From contig NZ_LMUD01000009.1 of the NCBI RefSeq assembly GCF_009766095.1, forward strand, positions 229,650-293,649: a stretch of 64,000 bases of DNA, read 5' to 3'. Of this stretch, positions 9,053 to 20,466 are shown in pieces. Every line of letters starts with the position of its first letter. The stretch's first letter is position 1. Source of the DNA: Granulicella sp. S190 (lineage in GTDB: Bacteria; Acidobacteriota; Terriglobia; Terriglobales; Acidobacteriaceae). The notes under the pieces were generated by a model that saw only the letters and a list, made by a program, of their open reading frames with translations, searched no databases and was not told where the DNA came from. The translations under genes and the position numbers were made by a program.

Positions 9053-10666
9053 CTAGGGAGTGGATGGGGCGGGTGATGGAGCGGTGGCGGCTTGCTGGCC
9101 GAGGTTGGCGTCTACGGTGCCGATGCGGCCGGAGAAGGAGACTCGGACGACGAAGCGGACGCGGACTGCCTTGGGGTCGGGGTCGAGGGTGTAGGCGAGA
9201 TCCATGCCACGCTCGATTCTTCCGGTGGGGGCGACGGTGGTGGGAGCGCTGGCGTGGATCACCTTCGCGGAAGTCTTGAGCACCTTTCCCTTGCGGTCGA
9301 AGGTGGTGATGGCGAGAACTACGTCGGAGTGCCGGGGTTCGGTGTCGGTGGCGGGCGACCAGTAGAGTCCGCGCGCGTCGACGTGGACGATGAAACGGTT
9401 GGGATCGGTGGGGGAGGGTTCGAGGGTGACGGGGACGCCGTCGTAGACCATGGTGCTGGTGTCGGCGGAGATGAGGTCGGTCATGAGGCGGCGGGAGGGG
9501 TTGACGGGATCGACGCGACCGGGGCCGCGCTGGAGGTAGTAGCCCTGGCGGGTGTAGACGATGAGGCCGGGGCGGTCGAGCGTGATGTTAATCTTGCGGA
9601 ATTTTGAGGGGTCGAGCGAGGTGTTTTGCGGGCGGTAGGTAAGGGAATAGAAGCTGGCGCCGTCTCGGATGGCGGTGCCGATCTCAGCGTCTACGTCGTT
9701 GCGTCCGTAGAGGGTGCGGCCACCGGTGGCTTTGGCGAGGCGGTTGAACTGATACTCGCCGCCAAAGGGGTCGTCGCGACCGGCGGTGCGTCCGTAGGTT
9801 TGAGGATTGATCTGAAGGCCGGCGGGGTCGATGGTGTAGAGGGTGACGCGGGCGTCGCGCAGGACGTTGACGCAGTCCTGGACGGCGTTGTCGACGCGAT
9901 TGACGGTGTCGACGGGGACGTCTTCCCAGCGGAGAGCGGGGAAGCCACGGCCAACCCAGATCATATTCTTGTGGCCGGGATGACCGACGACGGCTTCTGC
10001 GACGCGGCGAAGGGTGAGGAAGGCGAGGGCGAAGCGGTCGGCGCGCCACTGTCCCTGCTGGGCCTGCCAGGGATAGGCGCTGAAGTGATGATCGAGCGCG
10101 GAGATGATCTCGTCTTTGTTCTGGGTGTAGTCGTGGAGCACGCTGAAGTGCTGCAGGTCGACGGCGAGGAGCATGGTGGGGGTGTCGAGCTTGCCGGGCT
10201 GGCGCTCGAGGAATTTTTTGAGGGAGTAGCGGGCAAAGGCCATGTCTTCGAAGCGAGTGTTGAACTCGTCGAGGAGGAGGATATTGACGGGGGCGTTGGG
10301 GGCGAGGCGGTCGAGCTCTTCGGTGGAGTTGATGGTGAGCTGCGAATCGAGGGCGTGGGTAGCGGGGGCGTCGAAGTTGAGGAGGGTCTGGGGCTCATTG
10401 GCTTCGGTGACGTGGAACTCGTCGCGCTTGAGATCGGTGACGATGTTGCCCTTGGCGTCGGTGACGACGAGGTCGAGGATGACGAGGCGGGCGTTGCGGC
10501 GGATGGTGTAGGTACCGTTCGCGTCTTTGACCGGCTGTGTGCTTTGAGGTTGCGCCGGTTGTGTTGAGTCAGAGGGGGGTGGTGCTGGTTGCTGGGCGGG
10601 AAGGGCGTTGGAGAGGCCGGCGGCGAGAGCGAGAAGGAAGAAGGCGCGCAGGAGCGGAAGTTTCAT
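9053..10666 (-). CDS. VWFA-related secreted protein (acidobacterial TIGR03436 type)
   Basis: Exported 537-residue protein with a signal peptide (MKLPLLRAFFLLALAAGLSN), a proline/glutamine-rich linker, and an early Ig-like beta segment (LVILDLVVTDAKGN...DEF). A von Willebrand A-like domain follows (about residues 120-340) with the MIDAS-like ILLLDEFNTRFED segment and later YTIDPAGL. This arrangement is the acidobacterial VWFA-related family, members of which occur in many copies per genome; the role is unknown but probably adhesive or protein-binding. The C-terminal 200 residues are beta-rich. It is monocistronic by its large upstream spacer. Family recognition is confident; function is open. 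Confidence 0.85.
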   Translation of the reverse strand: MKLPLLRAFFLLALAAGLSNALPAQQPAPPPSDSTQPAQPQSTQPVKDANGTYTIRRNARLVILDLVVTDAKGNIVTDLKRDEFHVTEANEPQTLLNFDAPATHALDSQLTINSTEELDRLAPNAPVNILLLDEFNTRFEDMAFARYSLKKFLERQPGKLDTPTMLLAVDLQHFSVLHDYTQNKDEIISALDHHFSAYPWQAQQGQWRADRFALAFLTLRRVAEAVVGHPGHKNMIWVGRGFPALRWEDVPVDTVNRVDNAVQDCVNVLRDARVTLYTIDPAGLQINPQTYGRTAGRDDPFGGEYQFNRLAKATGGRTLYGRNDVDAEIGTAIRDGASFYSLTYRPQNTSLDPSKFRKINITLDRPGLIVYTRQGYYLQRGPGRVDPVNPSRRLMTDLISADTSTMVYDGVPVTLEPSPTDPNRFIVHVDARGLYWSPATDTEPRHSDVVLAITTFDRKGKVLKTSAKVIHASAPTTVAPTGRIERGMDLAYTLDPDPKAVRVRFVVRVSFSGRIGTVDANLGQQAATAPSPAPSTP

Positions 10667-10791
10667 GGGACCCTCGGGTTTGACGGTGCAGACACGATAA
10701 TTCGTGGGTTGTTACGGTGACGCTAACGGTTTAATTCGTTTGTGAATTGGTTCCGAGTAAGGGGGAGCTTTGCGTGAATAAGCAAGCAGGT

Positions 10792-10826
10792 GCAGACTCC
10801 TCCGCTGTGGAATGACAGTAAAAGAG
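10792..10826. repeat. dispersed repeat family A, copy 1
   Basis: GCAGACTCC, a short centre, then GGAATGACA and an A-rich tail. The order matches the copies near 10959, 15388, 37727 and 37788 and the one inside clpB. Confidence 0.6.
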
Positions 10827-10850
10827 TAAGCAACGGCAAAGCAACGGCGA

Positions 10851-10916
10851 AATACGGGGGTCTCTCCGCTGCGCAGCTCACGATGAGGCCGTGAGTTGCT
10901 TCGGTCGAAATGACGG
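10851..10916. repeat. dispersed repeat family B, copy 1 (hairpin)
   Basis: The element begins TACGGGGGTCTCTCC and contains arms GCAGCTCACG and CGTGAGTTGC around a 7-base loop, then TTCGGTCGAAATGACGG. It is close to the copies at 15437 and 37937, where the loop and arms differ in sequence but keep the pairing. Confidence 0.65.
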
Positions 10917-10958
10917 ATTTATGGATTAGGGGAGGGGTGAAAACAAACAACCGCAACC

Positions 10959-10990
10959 GCAGATTCCGTTCGGGAATGACAAACAGAAGA
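10959..10990. repeat. dispersed repeat family A, copy 2 (short)
   Basis: GCAGATTCC, a 4-base centre, then GGGAATGACAAACAGAAG. The ATTCC/GGAAT arms pair perfectly. Confidence 0.6.
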
Positions 10991-11039
10991 GCGAGTCTGT
11001 GCCAATTGTGGCGGTGCTCTCATTACAGAGAAGTATGAA

Positions 11040-11102
11040 AACCAACGAACCAACAAACCAACGAACTAACGAACTAACGAACTAACGAACTAACGAACTA
11101 AG
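11040..11102. repeat. tandem octamer repeat (CTAACGAA unit)
   Basis: Five near-perfect copies of an 8-base unit (ACTAACGA in another phase) follow several degenerate AACCAACG-type units. The tract ends about 110 bases before the S10 peptidase start codon. A unit length of eight would allow copy-number change by slippage. Confidence 0.85.
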
Positions 11103-11214
11103 GGGCGAAGGCTGGGGATTTGGGGCGCGTGAGATTTGTTGTCAGAACAAAGTCAGAGCGGGAACGTAGATATACTTCTGATACTGTGAATTTTGCGTTT
11201 TGGAGAGTGTAAGT

Positions 11215-12894
11215 ATGTCGAGGAAGCTGGTTCGGATCGGTCTGTCTTGCGGCGTGTTACTGGTGTCCGCTGCGTTTGCGATGGGTGCTCAGCCGCAGGA
11301 GAAGAAAGACAGCGAGAAGAAGAAGGATCAGAAGCTGGTGGTGACGGGAACGCCGGTGGTTGAGCCGGCAGAGCCTCCGACAGACTCAGCGACGGAGGGC
11401 TCGGTCAGTGTGGGTGGGCAGGCGATCGCTTATAAGGCGGTGGCAGGGACGCTGACGGTGGGCGCGACGGATTCGCAGGATGCGATGCTGGGGCTGGATG
11501 GGAAGCTGCTGCCGGATACGGGAGAGAAGGTGCCTGATCCGGAGAAGCCGGAGGAGGCTCCTGCTACGTCGCGGATGTTTTATGTGGCGTACTTCAAGAA
11601 GGATGCCCCGGCGGGACGGCCGGTGACGTTTATGTACAACGGTGGGCCTGGGTCGGCTTCGATGTGGCTGCATATGGGGTCGTTCGGGCCGAAGCGCGTG
11701 GTAACGACCGACGCGCAGCATGATGAGGGCGCGCCGTACAAGATTGTGAACAACGACTACAGTCTGCTGGATGTGAGCGACGTGGTGTTTATCGATGCGC
11801 CAGGGACAGGGTTCAGCCGGATCATGGGCAAGGATAAAGAGAAGGCGTTCTGGGGCGTGGACCAGGATGCGCATGCGTTTGAGAGGTTCATTCGCAGGTT
11901 TCTGACGAAGTACAACCGTTGGAACTCGCCGAAGTATCTGTTTGGCGAGAGCTATGGGACGCCGCGCAGCGCGGTGCTCTCGGCCGATCTGGAGAATGTA
12001 GATCTGAACGGGATTATTCTGCTGTCACAGATTCTGAGCTTCGACAATAGCATCGATGGGCCGAAGTTCAATCCGGGGGTGGATCAGGCTTATGCGCTGG
12101 GACTGCCTACGTTTGCGGCGAGCGCTTTCTATCATCACAAGCTGCCGACACAGCCTGCGGCGCTAGAGCCGTTTCTGGCCGAGGTGGAGCAGTATGCGAT
12201 GGGCGAGTATATGAGCTCGCTGCTGCAGGGTTCGGAGCTGCCTGAGGCGAAGCGGCAGGCGGTGGCGGAGAAGTTGCATGAGTACACCGGGCTGACGGTG
12301 GCGTACCTGTTGCGAGCGAATCTGCGGGTTACGGGTGGGGCGTTCAGCAAGCAGCTACAGCTGGATGACGAGACGACGACGGGGCGGCTGGATACGCGGT
12401 ATAAAGGGCCGGATCTCGACCCGCTGAGCTCGGATGCGGAGTATGACCCGCAGAGCAACGCGATCTCTTCGGCGTACACGGCGGCGCTGAATCAGTACAT
12501 GAGGACGGAGCTGAAGTATGGCGAGAACCAGACGTACAAGCCGGGGGCTTATGTGGATCCTGACTTTACGTGGGATCTGCGGCACCAGGCTCCGGGTGGG
12601 CCGCCAGCGAATCAGCAGGAGGGCGGGACGAACGTGATGCCGGACCTGGCGTACACGATGAAGTCCAACCCGAAGATGAAGGTGATGCTGGCAGGGGGAT
12701 ATTACGACTTGGCGACACCTTACTTTGAGGGCAAGTTCGAGATGCATCATCTGCAGATTCCGCAGAAGCTGCAGGCGAATATCAGCTATCACTACTACCA
12801 GAGCGGACACATGGTCTATGTGAACGAAGATGTGCTGAAGCAGTTCCACGCGGATGTGGCGGCGTTCATCCGGGGGACCGAGAGCGGCAAGTAG
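11215..12894 (+). CDS. S10 family serine carboxypeptidase
   Basis: Secreted serine carboxypeptidase-like peptidase of 559 residues (alpha/beta hydrolase fold). A signal peptide ends near AFAMGAQ, then a lysine/glutamate-rich linker leads into the catalytic domain. The oxyanion-region motif YNGGPGSASMW is present. The triad is readable as Ser246 in GESYG, Asp498 in GGYYDLATP and His532 in SGHMVY. GGAGAG at 11202-11207 lies 7 bases before ATG 11215 and fixes the start over the in-frame TTG at 11200. It is expected to remove C-terminal residues from peptides in the periplasm or outside the cell. It is followed by a clear intrinsic terminator and stands alone. Confidence 0.9.
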   Translation: MSRKLVRIGLSCGVLLVSAAFAMGAQPQEKKDSEKKKDQKLVVTGTPVVEPAEPPTDSATEGSVSVGGQAIAYKAVAGTLTVGATDSQDAMLGLDGKLLPDTGEKVPDPEKPEEAPATSRMFYVAYFKKDAPAGRPVTFMYNGGPGSASMWLHMGSFGPKRVVTTDAQHDEGAPYKIVNNDYSLLDVSDVVFIDAPGTGFSRIMGKDKEKAFWGVDQDAHAFERFIRRFLTKYNRWNSPKYLFGESYGTPRSAVLSADLENVDLNGIILLSQILSFDNSIDGPKFNPGVDQAYALGLPTFAASAFYHHKLPTQPAALEPFLAEVEQYAMGEYMSSLLQGSELPEAKRQAVAEKLHEYTGLTVAYLLRANLRVTGGAFSKQLQLDDETTTGRLDTRYKGPDLDPLSSDAEYDPQSNAISSAYTAALNQYMRTELKYGENQTYKPGAYVDPDFTWDLRHQAPGGPPANQQEGGTNVMPDLAYTMKSNPKMKVMLAGGYYDLATPYFEGKFEMHHLQIPQKLQANISYHYYQSGHMVYVNEDVLKQFHADVAAFIRGTESGK

Positions 12895-12916
12895 ATTGGT
12901 TTCATTGTCAGCGGGA

Positions 12917-12936
12917 GCCACCTTCGGGTGGCTTTT
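12917..12936 (+). terminator. intrinsic terminator after the S10 peptidase
   Basis: GCCACC, a TTCG tetraloop, GGTGGC and then TTTT, 22 bases after the stop codon. Confidence 0.85.
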
Positions 12937-12952
12937 GCTGTTCGTCGCCAGA

Positions 12953-13717
12953 CTACTTCGTCAACTCGTCCCACTTCTCCTCCGACTCCATGCTGACAGC
13001 GCCGTTGTCTAAAGCGAATTTGATAAAGCCTTGAGGGGCGTTCCTGACGTTGAAGATGTTCGCCATTTTAATGGCAGAGATTCTCTGCCACTGAACGCCC
13101 TTGAGGTTTGCGCCACGGAGATCGGCGCCGGTGAGATCAGATCCTGAGATGTCTGCCCCCTGCAGGTTTGCGCCGTTCATGTCCACGTTTGTCATCTTGA
13201 CGTCGTCCACCTTTGCATTGGTGAGGTTTGCGCTACGGAGGTTGGCATCTTCCAGGGTGCAGAAGCTCAGGACGGAGTCTGAGAAGTCACTGTTGCGCAG
13301 ATCGGAGGCGTGGAGATCGCAGCGGCTGAGGTTGGCGTGTTTGAGAGAGACGCCGACGAGAAAGGCCTGCCCTGCATCGACGCCGGTGAGGGAGATGTGG
13401 TCGGCGTTGAGCTCCTGCATGGCTTCGATGCGGCCTCCGCTGCCGCCTTTTCCCTGAGCGGTGTTGATGACCTGCCAGGCTTGATAGTGCCGCTGCTTCT
13501 GCCGGTTTCCGCGGTCTGAGAAGTAGAAGATGACGGCGATGAGAACGGAGAAGGTTCCGAGATTTTCGAGCACGTCGAGGAGTGCCCAGTTGCCCAGCGC
13601 CCAGGCTACCCAGGAGAGATGCCACTCGAGATGTTTAAACGGGCCGGACCAGGAGTGAAGCTCTTGTTTGTGTTCCGACCATGGTTTTGGCCGACTTCTC
13701 TTCGAGCGTTCCTTCAA
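12953..13717 (-). CDS. membrane-anchored pentapeptide-repeat protein
   Basis: Protein of 254 residues. A basic N-terminus leads to hydrophobic helices (about residues 34-67, ending TFSVLIAVIFYF). A soluble stretch then leads into pentapeptide repeats A(D/N)LXX (about residues 120-215, for example ANLQGADISGSDLTGADLRG). Such repeats form a right-handed quadrilateral beta helix and usually mediate protein binding; no specific partner is evident. The start is TTG 13717, supported by AGGAG 6 bases upstream. The coding strand converges with the S10 peptidase, with the terminator between them. No catalytic motif was recognised. Confidence 0.8.
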   Translation of the reverse strand: MKERSKRSRPKPWSEHKQELHSWSGPFKHLEWHLSWVAWALGNWALLDVLENLGTFSVLIAVIFYFSDRGNRQKQRHYQAWQVINTAQGKGGSGGRIEAMQELNADHISLTGVDAGQAFLVGVSLKHANLSRCDLHASDLRNSDFSDSVLSFCTLEDANLRSANLTNAKVDDVKMTNVDMNGANLQGADISGSDLTGADLRGANLKGVQWQRISAIKMANIFNVRNAPQGFIKFALDNGAVSMESEEKWDELTK

Positions 13718-13842
13718 GTGGTGCTCCTGATGTTCGGACTGATGGGGATGGGGATCTTTTTGTAAGGGTAGCCTCTCTGAGGATAAGGGAAGGATAGGGC
13801 GACAGAAGGATGAGGCGATCTGAATGTTGGAGCAGATCTTGC

Positions 13843-15264
13843 TCAGGGGCGTTGGCCGTGGGTGCCAGCGGAGATGGGTGTTGATGCCGGGGTGGCTATG
13901 CCGATGAACTCGGTGATGGAGTTGAAGCCGGTGTTGGTGATCCAGACGTTGCCGGAGGCGTCGATGGCGAGGCCGCGGGGGGTGTTGAGGCCGGGAGCGA
14001 GATAGCCGGTGGTGGGCGAGATGGGTTTGCCGGAGTTGGAGAAGGCGGAGAGGGAGTTGCCGTCGCGGTTGGCGACCCAGATGCGATTTGCGCCGTCGAC
14101 GGCGAGCTGTGCGGGTGCACTGATACCGCCTCCGGTGTAGCCCGTGGCGGGAGAGAGCAGAAGGCCGTTCTTGTCCGATTCGCCGATGGCGTTGTTCTTG
14201 TTGCTGGAGTACCAGATGTTGTTGGCGGAGTCGATGGCGGGGAAGTAGGGGCCGACCATGTTGTCGGCGTAGAAGGTGAGGGCGATGGACCAGTCGTTGG
14301 GCGCGGCGGTGAGGGTGGGCTGGTAGGGCGAGTCGGGGAAGCCTGCGCCGAAGAGGGCGGCTGGGTTGGCGCCGGGGTTGCGGGCGATGTTGAGGGCGGC
14401 GGTGAGGGTGTCGGTGGGGAGGGTCCCGTCGAGGCCGACGGCGTTGGGGAAGAGGTCGGAGCAGGCTTCGGTGCCGTCGGAGTTGACGCAGTCGACAAGC
14501 ATGTCGGCGAGGGTGTTGATCTCGGCCTGGGGGACGTCGCCGTTCGCGTCGATGCTTTGGAGACGGGTAGTGCCGCTGCTGCTGTCGACGAGGTTATTGA
14601 CGGTGAGGAAGGCGTTTTCCAGGCCTTGTTGTGCATTGGTCGAGGGGCCGGAACTGAGGTGGGTGGCGTCGGCCATGAAGCCGGAGAGAGCGAAGGCAGA
14701 GGCGACGGTAGAGACCTCGTTGATGAAGAGGAAGGGGACGGTGTCGCCGAAGGTTGCAGGTGCTGCAGGGCAGGTGCCGAGTATGGACATGAGGGCGAGC
14801 GCGGGGTTGATGGCATTGTTGGGAAGGCCGGGGTTGCCGCCAGTGACGAGGACGTAGACCTGCTGGCCGGCGGTGCAGGTGTAGTCGCCGCCGAAGCCGA
14901 AGTTGCCGCTGGGGTCGGTGAGGATGTAGCTGCCGGTAGAGTCGGTGAGGACGCCGGGCTGGGTGGGGTCGAGGAGCGAGAGGCTGGGTGCGCCGTAGCC
15001 GGTGGTGCCGGCCGCGAAGAGATAGACGTGGGCGCCGGTGACGGGCTGCTGGCCGCCGTGGACGTTGCCGAGGATGGGGGAGCTGGAGGTGTTGGCTGGG
15101 GCTACTGGGGACGGACTGCCGGGTGCGGCTGCGGGCAGAGTCGATTGGTTTTGCACGGCTCCGCAGCCGGTGAGCAGAGTGACGGCAAAGAGAACCAAGA
15201 CAACGAGATGACGGTGAGGCGGGCGAGGCAAGGAGTAGTGTCCGAGGCGATGCAAGTGAGGCAA
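13843..15264 (-). CDS. NHL/SMP-type beta-propeller lipoprotein
   Basis: Lipoprotein of 473 residues with a lipobox (LLTGC) after a hydrophobic segment, then a Ser/Pro-rich linker. The middle part (about residues 60-330) is alanine/glycine-rich and of unknown fold. The C-terminal third holds at least three NHL-like blade motifs (DSANNIWYSSN, DGANRIWVANRDGN, DASGNVWITNTGFN), which suggests a partial propeller. This pattern is common in acidobacterial secreted proteins; the binding target is unknown. The start at 15264 gives a longer-than-usual basic N-region (MPHLHRLGHY...), and a start closer to the hydrophobic segment is possible. Confidence 0.75.
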   Translation of the reverse strand: MPHLHRLGHYSLPRPPHRHLVVLVLFAVTLLTGCGAVQNQSTLPAAAPGSPSPVAPANTSSSPILGNVHGGQQPVTGAHVYLFAAGTTGYGAPSLSLLDPTQPGVLTDSTGSYILTDPSGNFGFGGDYTCTAGQQVYVLVTGGNPGLPNNAINPALALMSILGTCPAAPATFGDTVPFLFINEVSTVASAFALSGFMADATHLSSGPSTNAQQGLENAFLTVNNLVDSSSGTTRLQSIDANGDVPQAEINTLADMLVDCVNSDGTEACSDLFPNAVGLDGTLPTDTLTAALNIARNPGANPAALFGAGFPDSPYQPTLTAAPNDWSIALTFYADNMVGPYFPAIDSANNIWYSSNKNNAIGESDKNGLLLSPATGYTGGGISAPAQLAVDGANRIWVANRDGNSLSAFSNSGKPISPTTGYLAPGLNTPRGLAIDASGNVWITNTGFNSITEFIGIATPASTPISAGTHGQRP

Positions 15265-15387
15265 GCGTAGCAGTTAGGGGAGGGTGCGGGCGTACCACTT
15301 TGGGGTTAACGGCGTGGCTACAGTGGGTAGTCTTTGGGCGTTGGGGTGAGTGCGGGTCGAACAGGCAACGGCAAGTGCAAACACGAT

Positions 15388-15430
15388 GCGGGATTCTTCG
15401 CTTCGCTGCGGATGACGACGAAAGGGCAAC
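15388..15430. repeat. dispersed repeat family A, copy 3 (degenerate)
   Basis: GCGGGATTCTTCGCTTCGCT, then GCGGATGACGACGAAAGGG. It is recognisably the same element as the copies near 37727 and 37788, with the right arm shortened. It is followed directly by a family B copy, as at 10.8 kb and 37.9 kb. Confidence 0.55.
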
Positions 15431-15436
15431 TACGCA

Positions 15437-15500
15437 ATACGGGGTCTCTCCACTGCGCTGCTCACGACGGTGCTGTGAGCGGCTTCGGTCGAGATGACGG
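15437..15500. repeat. dispersed repeat family B, copy 2 (hairpin)
   Basis: ATACGGGGTCTCTCCACTGC, arms GCTGCTCAC and GTGAGCGGC, then TTCGGTCGAGATGACGG. Order and spacing match the copies at 10851 and 37937. Confidence 0.65.
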
Positions 15501-15556
15501 TTGTTTGGGTGGGGAAGGCGAAGGCAATCGCGGGTGCCTCCGCTCTCGCTGCGGAT

Positions 15557-16255
15557 TTAGGTGGTCTGCGGGGTTGGTGCTGGGGCGTTGCGGATGCGGC
15601 GGAGGACGCGGAGGAAGACGACGATCAGAAGAGGCTCGGCGAGCCAGAGGGCGTGGTTTGCGAAGCGCGGGGCTACCCAGGCACCGATTATGGCTCCGAC
15701 GAGGAAGCAGAGACAGATGAGGCCAAGGTTGATGGCCTGAGCGCGGCCTTGTTCTCGCGCCTCGGGGGTGGCGGAGGGGGTGAGCGCTTCATAGAGGCCT
15801 TCGACCAGGTCGCGCAGGTTGCCGGTGATGAAGGTGGAGTTGAAGGCGAAGCGCTCTACGCGGCGGAAGCTGGCGACCTGGAAGGCGGAGACGAAGGCGA
15901 TGATGAAGGTGAAGATCATGCTGGGGAAGCCGCTGGAGAGCGAGCCAAGGACGAAGAGCGCAAGGATCTCAAAGGCCAGGCCGAGTGGGGCGGAGTAGCG
16001 GTAGCCGGAGCGCAGGTGCTTGGAGCCGGTGACCCCGGCGAGAAAGCCGACGATGGGTACGAGATGCGGGATGATGTCGTGCCAGTTGCGGCCCAGGGTG
16101 GCGATGCCGAGGAAGATGACGTTGCCGGTCATGGCGTTGGCGAAGACGTGGCCGTGGTTGAGGTAGACGATCGCGTCCAGCAGGCCTCCGGTGCCGGCGA
16201 GGAGCATGGCATCGGGCAGGGAGTTGGGCTGAAGGATGGGGTTGGGTGGCAGCAT
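15557..16255 (-). CDS. YoaK family (DUF1275) membrane protein
   Basis: Inner-membrane protein of 232 residues with about six hydrophobic helices. It shows the DUF1275 pattern: an early LAGTGGLLDAIVYL and NAMTGNVIFLG, then a polar linker and AFVSAFQVASFRRVE with TGNLRDLVEGLY in the second half. The two TGN motifs mark the internal repeat of this family. Transport or signalling function is not established. It lies 22 bases after the acyltransferase on the same strand, so the two probably form an operon. Confidence 0.85.
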   Translation of the reverse strand: MLPPNPILQPNSLPDAMLLAGTGGLLDAIVYLNHGHVFANAMTGNVIFLGIATLGRNWHDIIPHLVPIVGFLAGVTGSKHLRSGYRYSAPLGLAFEILALFVLGSLSSGFPSMIFTFIIAFVSAFQVASFRRVERFAFNSTFITGNLRDLVEGLYEALTPSATPEAREQGRAQAINLGLICLCFLVGAIIGAWVAPRFANHALWLAEPLLIVVFLRVLRRIRNAPAPTPQTT

Positions 16256-16277
16256 GGGGCCTGTAGGGTGCTGAGAC

Positions 16278-17447
16278 TTATACGGTCTTTTTCAGGAGGC
16301 TGTGATCTGTGTCGGCCACGAGGGTTCGCGGGGCTCCCCAGCCGGTAGCCCTGCCGATAGCTAAGGTGAGAGGCCGCTCGACGAGGCGATAGACCAGGAT
16401 CGAGAGCGGTAGCGCTACCGCGAGGCAGAGGAGCGTCATGGTGGTTTGGCGGGTGGCGATGTGGGTGGAGATCAGCAGCCGTGCGACCGCCGCGATGATG
16501 AGGATGTGTCCGAGATAGAGCGAGTAGGAGGCATCTCCTACTTCGAGCATCCAGCGCGGGATACGAGGGTTGAGCTGGGGCTCGAGGAAGATTGCGGCCT
16601 GAACGATCAGGAGTGCCGGGATTCCCCAGGCGAGGGTACGCGAGCCGTAGAACTCTCCCTGGGGGATGAAGAAGATGACGGCAAAGCCGATGAGTCCAAG
16701 TGCGGCTGAGAGCCAGGGAGGGATGGTGAAGCGATTTTTTGCTGCGTAGGCGAGCCATACTCCAGCTAGAAATTCGAGCAGGAAGGGGTCGAGGAGGGTG
16801 GTGACGGGATGCCAGCCAGGTCCGCGGAGAGCCCCTATTGCGGCTAAGAGGATGAGAAGCGGAGTGAGGAAGCGGATGGGCGCGATTTTGAAGGCAAGTG
16901 CCGCGGCAAAGAGGAGGTAGAAGAACATCTCATAGGAGAGGGTCCAGCCTGGGCCGACCAAGGGCTGAATGACTCCGTCGGGGCCGGCGTGCGGGAGGAA
17001 CAGGAGCGAGGAGATGAGGTATCCGATGGACACAAACCCATGGGGTGCGCTGCCGACGGAGGGGCGGAGAGCCGAAAGGGTCTCTTTGGCCCAGGTGAGC
17101 AGGGTCAGGAACCAGTAGAGCGGAACTACGCGCACAAGACGGCGACCCATGAAGTTTCCGGCGGTCGGGGCTTTGCCTGAGGATCCGCCGAAGGAGGAGA
17201 TGGCCATGACGAATCCGCTGATGATGAAGAAGATGTCGACGCCGGAGGCACCGTTCTCCCAGAAGCCCTGGCGGGGACCGTAGACGTTTTTGGGGCCGAA
17301 GTCGAGGAGCCAGAGGGCGGAGGAGTGATGGATGACGACCATCGACGCGGCTACTCCGCGCAGTGCCTGAACCGCAAGATAGGTCTTCTGCTTTGGTGCC
17401 TGAGCTATCTGCCGGTCCATGGTTTGGCCAATCATAGCGGTCTGCAT
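16278..17447 (-). CDS. OafA/YrhL-like membrane acyltransferase
   Basis: Integral membrane O-acyltransferase (Acyl_transf_3) of about 389 residues, expected to move an acyl group (often acetyl) to a surface sugar. Motifs: LRGVAASMVVIHH near residue 35 carries the catalytic-region histidines, and GVDIFFIISGFVMA is the family's second landmark. About ten hydrophobic helices follow. ATG at 17447 lies just after GGAGGGGG; alternatives are TTG 17459 and ATG 17435. The YoaK gene follows on the same strand, and clpB is divergent. With GT-C genes some 3-6 kb away it could modify the same glycan, but this is only proximity. Confidence 0.82.
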   Translation of the reverse strand: MQTAMIGQTMDRQIAQAPKQKTYLAVQALRGVAASMVVIHHSSALWLLDFGPKNVYGPRQGFWENGASGVDIFFIISGFVMAISSFGGSSGKAPTAGNFMGRRLVRVVPLYWFLTLLTWAKETLSALRPSVGSAPHGFVSIGYLISSLLFLPHAGPDGVIQPLVGPGWTLSYEMFFYLLFAAALAFKIAPIRFLTPLLILLAAIGALRGPGWHPVTTLLDPFLLEFLAGVWLAYAAKNRFTIPPWLSAALGLIGFAVIFFIPQGEFYGSRTLAWGIPALLIVQAAIFLEPQLNPRIPRWMLEVGDASYSLYLGHILIIAAVARLLISTHIATRQTTMTLLCLAVALPLSILVYRLVERPLTLAIGRATGWGAPRTLVADTDHSLLKKTV

Positions 17448-17622
17448 CCCCCTCCGCAACCATTGCTTCTCAGGACGCTGGGGTGCTGATCTTCTCGCGT
17501 CATCGCGGGTCTGCGGGTTGGAGGAGGCACGCGGGCAAGTGAGGCTGATGATGTGGGAAAAAGGGCTGAGCTAAAATGTGAGTGACTTGTTATCAGATTT
17601 CGCATCTTCTGATTCTCTCGCG

Positions 17623-17637
17623 CGTCTAATTTAGACG
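17623..17637. promoter_or_regulatory. 7-bp perfect inverted repeat upstream of clpB
   Basis: CGTCTAA, one base, TTAGACG, ending 32 bases before the clpB start codon. The position suits an operator. It does not match the HspR HAIR or CIRCE consensus. Confidence 0.4.
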
Positions 17638-17669
17638 TAAAGCTTTAATTTGTTGAGGAGATAGGGTTT

Positions 17670-20354
<2,685 letters not shown>

Positions 20355-20466
20355 TCGCTGGGTCTGAATCGTTTCGAAGTATTGCTGAGTGCGGTCCGAT
20401 GACTTCGCGGCCGCACTCTTTTCTTTGCACGTCTGGCGGTTGAAGGGTCTTTGATAGAGTGGGAGC

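Larger units (their letters stand above)
10667..11214. other. repeat-rich intergenic region upstream of the S10 peptidase
   Basis: No gene is seen. The spacer separates divergent genes and is filled with short dispersed repeats: family A copies at 10792-10826 and 10959-10990, a family B hairpin at 10851-10916, and an octamer tandem repeat at about 11040-11102. The last 100 bases should hold the promoter of the peptidase gene; TATACT at 11170-11175 is a possible -10-like hexamer. Confidence 0.6.

Noticed and set aside
9626-10567. Long plus-strand open frame of 313 residues opposite the VWFA gene
   Set aside because: It is the antisense shadow of a clearly recognised gene; composition is Gly/Val/Glu/Asp-rich as expected from reversed GC-rich codons, with no family features.
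11040-11102. CRISPR array
   Set aside because: The octamer units are contiguous without spacers of unique sequence and are too short.
17460-17669. Sigma-32 type heat-shock promoter or CIRCE element for clpB
   Set aside because: No CTTGAA/CCCCAT pair and no CIRCE or HAIR match was found; only the 7-bp palindrome stands out.
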